A DNA stretch of 64,000 nt. Origin: Euclidia mi (taxonomy: Eukaryota; Arthropoda; Insecta; Lepidoptera; Erebidae). Within the stretch, counting starts at the first letter, position 1, and every line of letters begins with the position of its first letter. A model generated the notes under the pieces. The model saw only the letters and a list, made by a program, of their open reading frames with translations. It did not search any database and was not told the origin of the DNA. Both the position numbers and the translations under genes were made by a program. The stretch spans positions 34,147,551 to 34,211,550 of the forward strand of contig OX123186.2 of NCBI GenBank assembly GCA_944739405.2. Reading direction: 5' to 3'. Positions 46,263-56,675 of this stretch are shown one piece after another.

Positions 46263-46394
46263 GCGTTTAATGGTCAAACAATTATATTTACTACTTCTCC
46301 TCATTTAACTCATTTCATCAGCCTTTCACTCCTAGAAGTGGGTCTCCCCATGGTATGCCACAAGACCCATTAAGAACCTCCTTAATTTAAGAAC

Positions 46395-46755
46395 CTGCTT
46401 TTTAATCGACAGGCCATAAGTTCCCCCTTTCAATTTGCTATAACTCTGAACTATGTCAGTTACTTTGGTCTTCTGCCGGATAATCTCGTGCCGGAAATTA
46501 TCCATCAGCGAAATCCCTAGCATTGTCCTTTTCATAGCTCTCTAAGAGATATGTTGTGTAGGCAGTGCATTGCAGGACAGCCCAGTTTTAATGGAGTTGA
46601 AGACATTTTCTTAATCCACAAAAGCCAGCCACAGCGGCCGGTTTTACTCTTCGGATTTCTAAATAACCTATGAAAAAGTATGCTCTGTATGGATTTGGCC
46701 CACGGTACTAAAGCTTTTAAGAAACCTAGCCTGCACCGGTGGCAGGAAGACATCA
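46395..46755 (-). pseudogene. RTE reverse transcriptase scrap with internal deletion (unit 2)
   Basis: Counterpart of 37745-38110: the minus strand reads MKRTMLGISLMDNFRHEIIR and KTKVTDIVQSYSKLKGG, fused to the motif A region without the core. Confidence 0.75.
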
Positions 46756-46851
46756 AATCTTGATGTCAGAAAAAAGTAAGGAGCAGCAGAGCAGCTCTTT
46801 AAGACTGCGTAGTGTGGACACCACACTACCTAGTCTTAAAGAGCTGCTCTC

Positions 46852-46973
46852 TGAGGCACGAGGCAAGCCATAATTGAAAAGTTAATCACATTACTCCGAA
46901 AATTTCGTGCTTAGAATTCTAACCCCAGCCTGTGAATGGCAGTCTGTTGATATCTCCACTAGGCTATCGCTGC
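46852..46973 (-). mobile_element. tRNA-SINE head fragment (unit 2)
   Basis: Counterpart of 38158-38284, ending in the inverse of GCAGCGATAGCCTAGTGGAG. Confidence 0.65.
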
Positions 46974-47019
46974 CTATTTTAGTAACATTATATGTCTAAT
47001 AAAAGTATATCTGTTTATA

Positions 47020-48411
47020 TCAATCAATCAATCAATCAGCCTATCGCAGTGCACTGCTAGACATAGGCCTCTCCCAACACGCGCACAGTACATGGTCCTC
47101 AGCTTTCCGCATCCAGTCTGTCCCAGCCACCTTTTTCAGGTTGTTGGTCCACCCAGCCGGAGGTCGCCCTACCTTCCGCTTGCCGAGGCGCGGTATCCAC
47201 TCTAGGACACAGAGATAGCCATGCTACTGCCACTTGAGCTTACTGATTTTGTGAGCTATGTAGGTAATTTTGGTTCTTTGTCGAATAACTTCGTTTCGGA
47301 TTTTATCCTTCAAAGAGACGCCAAGCATAGCCCGTTCCATAGCTCGCTGGGTGACTTTTAGTTTGTGGACTAGTCCCACTGTGAGTGTCTACGTCTCGGC
47401 TCCGTACGTCATAACAGGTAGGACGCATTGGTTGAAGACTTTGGTCTTCAAGCATTGCGGTAGGGGCGAAGAGAAAACTCGCCGTAGCTTGCCAAACGCT
47501 GCCCAACCCAACTGGATCCTGCGGTCAATATCTTTCTCGAAGTTGTTTCTACCAAGCTGGACTACTTGCCCAAGGTAGACATACTTTTGAACAACTTCGA
47601 GCATCGATCCGTCGATATGAACCGCTCCCGCCACAAATCACAATGTGTTCGTTGAACATAAACTTGGTTTTATCCAAGTTCATGCTGAGACCGACCCGTC
47701 GAGAGGCTCCATTTAGGCTGTGCAGCATCTCGCTCAGCTCTTCCAGACTCTCTGCCACAATGACGATATCATTGGCATACCGAAGGTGGGATATGTACTC
47801 CAGCAGCACCGTCCAGCATCTTAAAGACGTCTTCGAGTGCGGTTGGTGAAGAGTTTAGGGGATATTACATCCCTCTGCCTCACCCCTCTTCGCAACTTAA
47901 TGGAGCTGGTTTTACTGTCCTGGAGCTGGACGGTCATAGTGGCTGTGTCGTACAAACATCTTAACACCTCGATGCAGCGCAAATCGATGTGACACCGCTG
48001 CAGAGCATCCAGAACCGCCCAGGTTTCGATGGAGTCAAAGGCTTTCTCGTAGTCCACGAAAGCCATACACAGCGGCTGATTGTACTTGTTGGTCTTCTGT
48101 ACAATCTGCCGAATAGTATGGATGTGGTCTACGGTGCTGTAGCCTTTTCGAAACCCGGCTTGTTCCGGTGGCTGGAAGTCGTCGAGTTTTCTGGCGAGGC
48201 GTTTTGTTAGGACTCTCGAGAACAACTTGTAGACGAGGCTCAGGACTGACTGGGTCTATAGTTTTTCAGCAGGGTTTTGTCACCTTTTTTGAAAAACAGA
48301 ACCACCGCACTCCCACTCCCTCCACGCCTGAGATGTAAGGCCTTGGTGGATAACGGAATTAAACAGGCTCGCCAGCTCTTTCAGAACTGCTGTCCCACCT
48401 GCTTTTAAGAG
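47020..48411 (-). pseudogene. 5'-truncated RTE-clade LINE with mutated active site
   Basis: The minus strand encodes the reverse transcriptase of a second RTE subfamily: KLDDFQPPEQAGFRKGYSTV, FVDYEKAFDSIE, RGVRQRDVISPKLF (Gly of RQGD replaced by Arg), RYANDIVIVAE (first Asp of the FADD box replaced by Asn), and KYVYLGQVVQLGRNNFEKDI. Frameshifts occur near 47830, 47640 and 47390. The 3' tail is an ATTG/CAAT microsatellite (47020-47038) after the usual CAGTGCACTGCTAGACATAG module. A perfect 11-bp TSD, ATCTGTTTATA, flanks it (47009-47019 and 48412-48422). It sits between blocks C2 and A3. Confidence 0.92.
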
Positions 48412-48422
48412 ATCTGTTTATA

Positions 48423-49215
48423 ATACTAAAATTATCGCCGTATCGCCTTATTGTAATAAATCGCCGGTAAAATTGCATATAGCACGTACTACTACAGTTA
48501 CTTTAAGTTGCAGTCAGTTTAGAATCGAAATCGATAATTTTGCTGTATTCTACTACCTAGTGATTTAGTAATATTTAAGTAAGTATTTTAATTGGAGCAA
48601 AATTGTCGTGGAGCCTCTAGAGATGCTTCGTGGAGCCCTGGCACTCCCCGGAGCACACTTTGAGAATGGTTGATCTATAGGTTTACATGATATCGCGCTA
48701 ATTTGTACTACTGAATTGCACGATAACTTTGCTTACGTGCGTATACTATAAATAGAAATATTAAATAATTTCACCTATTGACATTTATTTGATTGGAATC
48801 TCTTGTAAATTTATATTTTCTCAAAGAAAAAATAAATAAAAATACTTATTTAAAAACGAAAGAACGGTCATTAATGTCCGAATATAATAACTCAAGTTGT
48901 TTAGTTTTCCTTCAACTTGACTAGTTTCATTAAAATATTTTCGTGCGCGGAAGAACTAAATAACTCAATTTAGCTAATTCATTTCATACTCAAGTGATAA
49001 GAAGTCACAGTTGTTCATTTATTTATAGAGTTAGTAATTTTTCTACTAATATTTAATAGTAATTTATACATATCTATTTCTACAATTGAAACACTAAAAT
49101 GGCTTTAATTTTAGACTGGGTTAAGATATAAGAATGATTGTTAGACCAAAAGATGCGGCACATTTTGGGGTTCACGAAAATGGTAAAAGGTCAATATGGC
49201 CAAAATCTGAGTTAT
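48423..49215. repeat. Tandem segmental array, unit 3 (block A3 only)
   Basis: Near-identical to 42226-42990: ATCGCCGGTAAAA, GTAGTACGTGCTATATGC-type start, the hAT-like segment, and the end AGACCAAAAGATGCGGCACA. Homology stops near 49215 (GGCCAAAATCTGAGTT). Beyond that the array is lost. Confidence 0.8.
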
Positions 49216-50097
49216 TTAGTTCTTCCATTATACCCACGATATACCCTCAAATTGAACGTCAGCCAGTCAAACTAAAACACATATTACTGGTATTATGCGT
49301 AAATTATGTATCACGAGCTCTCATATTCGATTTTCGCGCCCACGCTCTAAGAGTACAAAAATTTTATGTATGTTAAAACTCTTAGTATGTTTTTTTGTAT
49401 AAATCCAAGTATGAGTCTTCTTTTAAATAATGAAAAGCAAATACTCTCAATGAATCATCGCAGTCTAATGTTGATTGATCACCCTTAAGCGTCTGGCTTC
49501 ACGAAAAGCAAAGAGAATCTTCATACACTTTACGAGTACTGCAAAAACATACAGTATAATCCTATTTTTACTCGCAAACATTGATCATGGAAGTGGCTCC
49601 TAAAATATTGAGTAAGTTTATCCGCGTCTAATTAATAAGTTTGTTTGAAATATCGTTTTATCCAAGTTCGAACATTCATTAACTTCTGTTAATGAATGTT
49701 CGCAAAGAGAGATATAATAATTATACTTAAGAATATTGAAGCATTCTAATTGTTCCGTATACTTTTCATTTGAGTTATGAGATTAATATATATCTTTTAA
49801 GTTATCTGCATGGAAGTATTGGCACGGTTAAAGGTTGTGCATTACTTTCAGTTGGTTTGCAATTTCATTATTTATTTAATCTTTCGTTAAGCTTAGTGGA
49901 GTTAAAGGTTAAACAGTTCATCATAGATGAAATATTATTTGAATGGCAATCGCCTCGTCGCTTAATGTTGTGGGTTCAAGCCTCACACGAGAGAACACTT
50001 TAATTTGTATTCACAAATTCGGTCCTGCATTTTTTATTCATAATAATTTTTTATTCATAATAAAACAATAATTATTTATTTACACACGACTTCTCTG
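49216..50097. other. Unassigned sequence with a strong hairpin
   Basis: No recognisable gene. A perfect 15-bp stem with a 4-base loop lies at 49669-49702 (CGAACATTCATTAAC, TTCT, inverse). Confidence 0.4.
49669..49702. repeat. Perfect hairpin, 15-bp stem, 4-base loop
   Basis: CGAACATTCATTAAC (49669-49683) is followed by TTCT and the exact inverse complement ending at 49702. It stands alone in AT-rich DNA with no flanking duplication noticed. Confidence 0.85.
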
Positions 50098-50386
50098 CTA
50101 CGCAGAGGGTCTCGGGTTCGAATCCACGGCATGCACCAATGACTTTTCGAATTTAAGTGTGTATCAAATAAAATTGTTAATTATCTCTTGCTTATCGCTG
50201 ACGGAAAACATCGTGAGAAAACCTGCATGTCAGAGAGTTCTCCATAATGTTCTCAAAAGACATGTGAAGTCTGCCAACCCGCACTTGGCCAGCGTGGTGG
50301 ACTATGGCCTTACTCTTCTCATAGAGAGAAGAGGCCCGGGCCCAGCAGTGGGACAGTATATATACAGGGCTGATGATGACGACACG
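50098..50386 (+). mobile_element. tRNA-SINE with RTE-like tail, 5'-truncated head
   Basis: It begins inside the head (CTACGCAGAGGGTCTCGGGT, B box GGTTCGAATCC), then TGCACCAATGACTTTTCGAA, CATCGTGAGAAAACCTGCAT, GCCAGCGTGGTGGACTATGG and CCCAGCAGTGGGACAGTATA, with the tail GGGCTGATGATGACGAC. It is the only plus-strand copy of this family seen here. Confidence 0.88.
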
Positions 50387-51542
50387 TCTTCACATCAAGC
50401 TATACAATTTGACTTTTGTACCGTTCTTATAGCGAAGGAAATAAGATCAAAATCGTACTGCCAAGCTACTGTAAAACTTGACTAGCTAACTGTCAAGCTT
50501 GAGTTGTAACCGTGTGCACTCAGACCAAAAATAGTTTGCTCTTTTTTCTTCGAGTAGATTGTCTTTTAAAGATCTCATTACAGCAATGAAGTATCCTATC
50601 CTCTAGTTTTATTCCTGTAACAAGATACTATCGTAGCGCGCGTCGCTAACAGCGCAATACGAACGAACAACGTGTAAAGTGAACTCACGTATCATTTTAC
50701 ATCGTTCAATTGACCTCTTCTCAATAGTGCAATTGGATCATTATTGCGTTTCTTTGTAAGGGTAATTTTAAGGATAATACTTTGAGAAAATTGGAGACAA
50801 AGAATACAATATAACTTACTAGAGGATGCAAATACGCTCGCGCATTTTTTAAACCTCTTCTTAGTGCACCCCTACGGTCCCCAAAGATTGCACATGCCAA
50901 AGGAGAACTGTCATTTGTGACCCAGACCCGACATGAAAGAAACATATCCCAGATTTTTTGGTATTTTGAGTATAACAAATATGTATTGTTGTTATATTCG
51001 AAATAAGTGGTTAACAACAAAATACTTACCTTTGATTTTTTTCACACTAAAAAATATGTTTGATATTTATTTACTCACAAAACTTGTAAAATAAAGTAAT
51101 GATTGGATTATCCAGATGACCTAAAGTTCTAATAAATAATAATACGTAACTATTATATAGTTTTGAAACTTCAAGTAAGTTATATCAATCGAATTAAGGT
51201 TCATTTAAATCTTCGAAGGTAAAGAATAAAAGTATCATTACAAATCTGGGAGCTTGATAGTGGAAGCTAGCTAGCTTGATAGCTTGATATTGATAATTAA
51301 AAAAAAATCTGAAAATCAGTTTTTATTCATTTTCAATTTCTATGTCTCTAGGTACATAATTCATACCCAGTGCGGAATGGCCAATGTTGTCTCGATGTCG
51401 TAATGTACGTTCACAAACAGCAAAATTATTGTCAGCTATATCAACGTAAAGCAAATAATCAAGTCCGGTAAGAAGGATGCTTAAAGTGGTCGTAAAATAT
51501 AACCTCGGAAATAGAATCGCACAGATCTTAACTCAACACAGG
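50387..51542. other. Degenerate repeat fragments, otherwise unassigned
   Basis: At 50668-50760 a block (GTGTAAAGTGAACTCACGTA, then GGATCATTATTGCGTTTCTT) recurs at 55557-55655. At 50840-50940, CTTCTTAGTGCACCCCTACG is shared with about 55885, and ACCCAGACCCGACATGAAAG with the inverse of about 54740. These are fragments of one or more old lepidopteran repeats. The remainder shows nothing. Confidence 0.45.
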
Positions 51543-52429
51543 CACAGAATAATTAATAGTACTAACGTACAGAAGCTTCACTTTTCAAACCAATTTATTG
51601 AAATTACGACTCTTGGTACTAAGCAATAAAGTTCAATTCAGCTCGCATAAGCACTCAGTGCCTAATGCGATATTAACCTAACAGTTCCCGTTCTTTTCTA
51701 ACACATAACGCTGTCCCTGTCTGGTGCGGAGTGGCGCGCTAGGGTTGTCGACTTGGCGCTGCTACTATATTTATTCATCGTCTATCTACCTACTAGACCA
51801 CGTACCTAATAATAAATAATTATCCTATAAGTATCCTATCCCACTATTGGAGCTAGTAGAACAAAAGCACAAAAATTCTGGTCGTTTACATTTTTACTAT
51901 ACAAATTCTTAGTTATTTCCTAAACGCGTGGACCGATTTACATGATTCAAACAGATAAAATGGTTTTTGAATTAAATCTTTAATTTGACACCATAATCGT
52001 TGAGATATCTCAACAAACAAAAAATCAAATTTTCAAGTTGCTCTCGTAATATAAATAAAATCAAATTTTCAAGTCGCTTTCGACACACAGTTAACTAAGC
52101 AATACTTTGCATTAGACTTGTGATGATACATTTTTGTTGTTAAAGGCGTTTAAGTTTATAATTTGAACAGTGTATGAAGTAGGGCATGGATACCGGAATT
52201 CTGAGATTACGTAATTCCGGAATTTCGGACGTTTTTTTCCGATATTATAATATCGGAATTGAGAGCCCAAATTTCGTAATTCCGGTATTCATAAATAATA
52301 CAAAGTGAGTTTTCTAGATAATATTTTTTTGAGAACGTGGCCAATAATACACAGTGTTAGGTTACCATTCCTTCTCGAGAGACACCGCGCTTCCCCTTGA
52401 GTGCTTCCTATATCCCCGACATTTTGCTG

Positions 52430-53115
52430 ATTTCGTGAACGACCCGAGACCATAGTTGACAAAGAAGAATTAAATGTAATCATGGAAGCAGATCCAATGC
52501 AAACCACGTCAGAGTTAGCTTCAGTGTTAACGATTTATGAAACAATTCTAATTATTTTAAAATAAATTAGAAAGCAAACATTTGCAGAAATAATGAAGCG
52601 AATTACACTAACAAACACACATTGAGTGTTATGTGAGTTTACTTAACCGTCCCAATATAGAGTGAATACTGAAACCTATAGTTTCTTGTGATGAAAAAAT
52701 GGCTCCGGTCCGACAATAGGAATCGCTCATCAAAGCGCTTGAATCTAGGTGAACCGACCAACTCCTGTATTCAGAAAAAGTACTGGTTGTTGTCTGTGGG
52801 CTCGGTGCTGGTATCATGCACTTCAGCTTCCCAAGATCTGGACAGGATATTACAGTAGCAAATTTTACTGTCAACAATTGCAAAAAATGATGGAAAGGTG
52901 CCTGTGAAACCACTGCAACCGGCCAATCATAATCTTATCTTTATTCGTCAGAGTCTACTGCTGCTGGAGGACAACGAATACTTAGATCACACGGGTACTT
53001 CGCGAAAGACGGTCGCTAAATTAGAGGGAGCTGAGATAGGAAAGATTCCGACACCCTCCATACTCCCTGGAGCATGTCACTTGCTCCAATAGATTATCAC
53101 TATTTTGGAAATTGA
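52430..53115 (+). pseudogene. Mariner-type transposase relic inside the hAT-like element
   Basis: Readable pieces: VDKEELNVIMEADPMQTTSE (N-terminal helix-turn-helix side), RPNIE, PIVSCDEKMAPVRQ (first catalytic Asp in CDEKW-like context), VVVCGLGAGIMHFSFPRSGQ and SLAPIDYHYFGN (third catalytic Asp in the usual APTDYHFF block). Stops and frameshifts throughout make it non-functional. It is from a different mariner lineage than the relics at 34823 and 44554. Confidence 0.8.
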
Positions 53116-53199
53116 ACAAGTTCATAGGAATTAAATCTTTGAAATCGATTTTATTCCTATGAACTTGTGACATACTTGTATGAACAAGTTCATAGGAAT
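53116..53199. repeat. 16-mer ACAAGTTCATAGGAAT in +, -, + order
   Basis: The 16-mer is at 53116-53131, its exact inverse complement at 53153-53168, and a further direct copy at 53184-53199. The sequence between continues the symmetry (AAATCTTTGAAATCGATTTT). It forms a hairpin next to the end of the mariner relic. Confidence 0.8.
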
Positions 53200-53329
53200 A
53201 AAATCGTTTTCAAAGATTTTATTGATTCTCGCCCCCACGATTTTTCAATAATTGAATCAATCACCTACCCATAAAATGAGGAACTTGCATAAACTATCAC
53301 TTTATTCCTAAATGTTATTTTAAAGTAAG

Positions 53330-53625
53330 GTAATATGTGTTTTTATTTTAACCGTTACTGTCCCTCTACTAGGCAAAGGTCTCCTCAACACTCTTCCATA
53401 AATGCCGATCTTTGGCTTTATCCTGCCAGTCGGCTAGCAAAGTATCAAGCCAATGCCGCCATCGTTTTTTCGACGTGCTCATGTGTCGCCTTCAAGGTTC
53501 TATTGTGTGGTGATGAACACTTTTCGAAATGCATCCCACAGACGTTTCCCACCGAATCCTATTTTAACTTCGCTGCTTTGGCGCCCACTTCGATTATGCC
53601 TGTTTAATTAGTGTATATCGGTGTT
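53330..53625. other. Fragment resembling an old lepidopteran repeat
   Basis: GTCCCTCTACTAGGCAAAGG, CTTTGGCTTTATCCTGCCAG and GAAATGCATCCCACAGACGT resemble degenerate 3' repeat modules seen in lepidopteran LINEs, but no frame supports this. It lies within the hAT-like element. Confidence 0.35.
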
Positions 53626-54244
53626 TTGAATTTTATCGATCCGTCTTACACGGTACACCTATCACTCTATTTTACAGTGCACGTTGGCAAACCATGAGGT
53701 AAGAATTTTGAGAATCGGTCTGGTTTTATTATTTTAATGTAACATTTTAGGTTGCCTGATTTTATAACAATGTTTAACTGTACTATATTTCTTCGGAACT
53801 TTTTACTACTTAGGCTTTAATGTTCATGGCATGTTAATTAATAAAAACTGTAAAAAATATTGAGCTGTTCAAATTCAATGGTAAAATCTTTGTATACACT
53901 GATGAAAATATATATTATAACTTGTTTAATTTTAGCATTGTACATGGTTATTTTATATTAGAAATTTAAATCTTTGTAGAACATGCCGACTCCGGAACCA
54001 GTTCCGGAATTTCGGAATTGACACTCCAATATCGTAACTCAGTTCCGGAATTCAATATGTTCCGATATAACAAGCCCTAGTATGAACACGGCGCGTGAGA
54101 ATACGGAGCGGTCGCACTCATTGCGTGACGTCTAATGTGAGCGGCGCGCGCGGCAACCTACTAAATCCAACCACGTCGACGTGGTCGGCCGAGGTACTTG
54201 TAAGTTTGTACCTAAAATGCGAAGTGCGCCCGGCCTGACACAGG

Positions 54245-54863
54245 GAAGCGAAGGACTGCGCTGACAAGCACGATGCGTCAGCGCACGCGTTTTGTTCGCC
54301 GCGTACCTGCGGACCCTCCCCGCTCCGACCCGCGCTATTCAAGTTGTAATGTAAGAGTAAGAAACCACGATTGGTTTCTGTTACCTGAGCCAAAGCAGGT
54401 ATTAAAACTAAGATTACACATTACATGTAATCATAGAACGTAAAACAAATAAAGGCAGAAATACACTTTCGGATATAGTATATTCTACTACCAATATTGT
54501 ATCTTTGCTCTAATGGAGATAAAAGTTTGGTGACTGGTCTATATTTCCTATTTGTATTAACTTTGGGTCATTCTAAATGGACACAGTTGCTATTAAGTGA
54601 AAAATAAATGGTTATCAAATATTTCGCCTGACTAAAGTCACATAGCTATAAATAGTTCTTAACCACTGTTATTTGAAATACTGTTACTATATTTTTGTTA
54701 TTTGTAATATAACAACAAAACTGAGGTACGTCCTTTTGTGTCGGGCCTGGGTAAATTTTCTATGGGCCATGACAGTTCTTCTTTCAGTTTACCGCGCCAA
54801 ATAGTTTTGGCTGTAGCTTGTCTGTCAGTGAGCAAGGATTTATATATATAGATGTATGTAGTA
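54245..54863. other. GC-rich patch, then repeat fragments
   Basis: 54245-54345 is strikingly GC-rich (GCGTCAGCGCACGCG, CCTCCCCGCTCCGACCCGCG) against the AT-rich surroundings. 54720-54838 holds a repeat fragment whose end TTTTGGCTGTAGCTTGTCTG recurs near 55955. Confidence 0.4.
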
Positions 54864-54876
54864 GAAATTTATAATT

Positions 54877-54999
54877 CATCATCATCATGTCAGCCTAGAG
54901 ACGTTCACTGCTGGACATAGGCCTCCCCCAAGGTCTCCACACAGACCGATTTTGAGCCGCCCGCATCCAACCGCTTCCCGCGATCTTAACCAGGTCGTC
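54877..54999 (-). mobile_element. Severely 5'-truncated RTE 3' end with perfect TSD
   Basis: It matches the 3' end of the RTE copy at 7781 (CCACTGCTGG-type module, GCCGCCCGCATCCAACCGC). A perfect 13-bp TSD, GAAATTTATAATT, flanks it (54864-54876 and 55000-55012). Only 123 bases were inserted, ending in CATCATCATCATGTC on the plus strand. Confidence 0.95.
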
Positions 55000-55012
55000 G
55001 AAATTTATAATT

Positions 55013-56355
55013 AGCCAGCTCTTAAACTCAAATACATTTTGACGTTGCGATATTCCGTAAACTAAATCTTCATTAATACATTCAAAAACACATTGACTAC
55101 TATGAATACTTTTGCTTACCTATAGATTTATTAATGTACATATGATGAATGAAATGTGCTACATTCGTCATTTTGCTGTTATTTGTCGATTTTATTCAGT
55201 TATAGTAAGTTTGTGTTGGAATCATCTTGGTGTTCAGAAGAATAGCTACATAAAACTTATATATAAATGGAATCACGTTATTTCTTATAAAAATAAAATC
55301 GATAGTGTGTAAGCTTTTGCCTGTTATTAACCTACTAGTAGTTCGCTCAACTTTACGGAACATTTTGTCTCCAGCGCGATATAAACGAGGAACTTTGGAA
55401 TGCGGGCTCGTTAGAGTATCATCACAATATAAACTTTTATTCTAAACACATCCGGATTGAGAATTCTTGTTTCGAAACCGAACAGTTCAGTTTACAATAT
55501 TATTTAAAGCCAAAGGATGCCTGTAGACGACGCATTCACATCTTATAAACGTTTTAAACGTGTAAAACGAACTCACGTATCGTTTTACATAATTCAATTG
55601 ACCTCATCTCGATAGTGTACTTGGATCATTATTGCGTTTCTTGGTGCGGGTATTGTAGCAACTTTGTGCATTAGAATAATATCAGTAATAGTAGAGAAGG
55701 AGCAACTTTGTTCATTAGAATTATATTAGTAATAGTAGTTTAATATGTCACAGAAATTAGACTTAAGCAGTTCTTATACTTTGAACATATTAAATAGTGA
55801 CTAGAGGATACCCGCAGCTACGCTCTTACATTATATTTTAATTTACCCGTTTCTGCCCGATCTCATGAGAATTTCGGGAAATCCTTTCTTAGTGCAACTT
55901 TACGGACCCCAAGAAATGTACATGTAAAATCTTAGCTTCTTGCATCCAATACTTTTGGCTGTGCCTTGTCTGTCCGTCAGTCAGCAACGCAAGAATTTAA
56001 TAACTTTGTAAGATTAGGGCCTTTTGTAACGTAATTTAAATCTCAACTTTGCTAAACATGTTTTCTACCATCATATACACAAATATAACTCAAGCTTGCT
56101 AAAAAAGCTTTTATGATAAGGAGACTTGTTAAACATTAATATACTCATTTTTAAACTTCCCAAGGTTCATTGCTATTAAAAGTGACAAATTAACTGTGTA
56201 AGTACGCAACAAGGGCATTAACATCTAATACGAGTAAGATTCCTAACTTATAACGAAATTTTCTGGCTCTGAAGCGCTCCAAATGTAAGATAATAATTTA
56301 GTACCACGTTTTAAATAAATAAGGAATAAATAATAAAAATGTTTCATATCCTATT
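55013..56355. other. Unassigned, with dispersed repeat fragments
   Basis: 55557-55655 repeats the 50668 block and contains a hairpin GTAAAACGA...TCGTTTTAC. 55800-56000 carries TTTCTTAGTGCAACTTTACG and TTGTCTGTCCGTCAGTCAGC, fragments of a widespread lepidopteran repeat. A 55-base duplication of GAGCAACTTTGTTCATTAGA-like sequence lies at about 55665-55740. No gene was found. Confidence 0.4.
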
Positions 56356-56675
56356 CATCATCATCATCAGCCCTGGATATAAACTGTCCCACTGCTGGTC
56401 ACGGGTCTCTTCGCACTATGAGAAGGGTAAGGCCATAGTCCACCACGCTGGCCAAGTGCGGGTTGGCAGACTAAACATGTCTTTCGAGAACATTATGGAG
56501 AACTCCCAGACATGCAGGCTACCTCACGATGTTTTCCTTCACCGTTAAGAAGGCGATAATAAACAATTTAATACGCACATAACTTCGAAAAGTCATTGGA
56601 GCGTGCCTTGGATTTAAACCCGAGACCCTCTGCGTGGCAGTCCGTCGTTCTCTCCATTAGGCTATCGCTGCTCAT
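56356..56675 (-). mobile_element. Full-length tRNA-SINE with RTE-like tail
   Basis: Minus-strand head with A box TAGCCTAATGGAGAGA and B-box-like GGTTTAAATCC, then body and tail. Imperfect flanking repeats TCATATCCTAT and TCATATAGCTAT are a likely TSD. Close to the copies at 19322 and 34404. Confidence 0.88.

Larger units (their letters stand above)
42216..47019. repeat. Tandem segmental array, unit 2 (blocks A2, B2, C2)
   Basis: Block A2 (42216-about 43090) matches A3 (48423-49215). Block B2 (43097-44553) matches 33727-34822. Block C2 (44554-47019) matches 34823-38326. B2 carries a LINE insertion (43367-44253) absent from unit 1. The same order and matching junctions show that this is a true tandem arrangement and not independent insertions. 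Confidence 0.85.
52180..54079. mobile_element. hAT-like element, 1.9 kb, TIR TAGGGCWTG
   Basis: Ends TAGGGCATGGATACCGGAAT and the inverse of TAGGGCTTGTTATATCGGAA. The 8-bp TSD is GTATGAAG/GTATGAAC (52172-52179 and 54080-54087). The uninterrupted site in copy 1 of the 787-bp element (19700-19707, inverse) reads GTATGAAC, so the left copy mutated. Both subterminal regions repeat TTCCGGAAT/ATTCCG motifs. No hAT transposase is visible; the interior contains a mariner relic. An 8-bp TSD with these ends fits the hAT superfamily. Confidence 0.85.
51543..54237. mobile_element. 787-bp element, copy 2 (inverted), interrupted by a hAT-like element
   Basis: This is the reverse complement of 19550-20336, with the two halves at 51543-52179 and 54080-54237. 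TSD ACACAGG (51536-51542 and 54238-54244) differs from that of copy 1, so the two are independent insertions. Sequence identity is very high (for example a single change noticed over the ~150 GC-rich bases near 54090-54237). Confidence 0.85.

Noticed and set aside
49134..49376. An 80-codon gene at the end of block A3
   Set aside because: The frame starts in the duplicated block but its continuation differs in A2, where it stops early. There is no family match.
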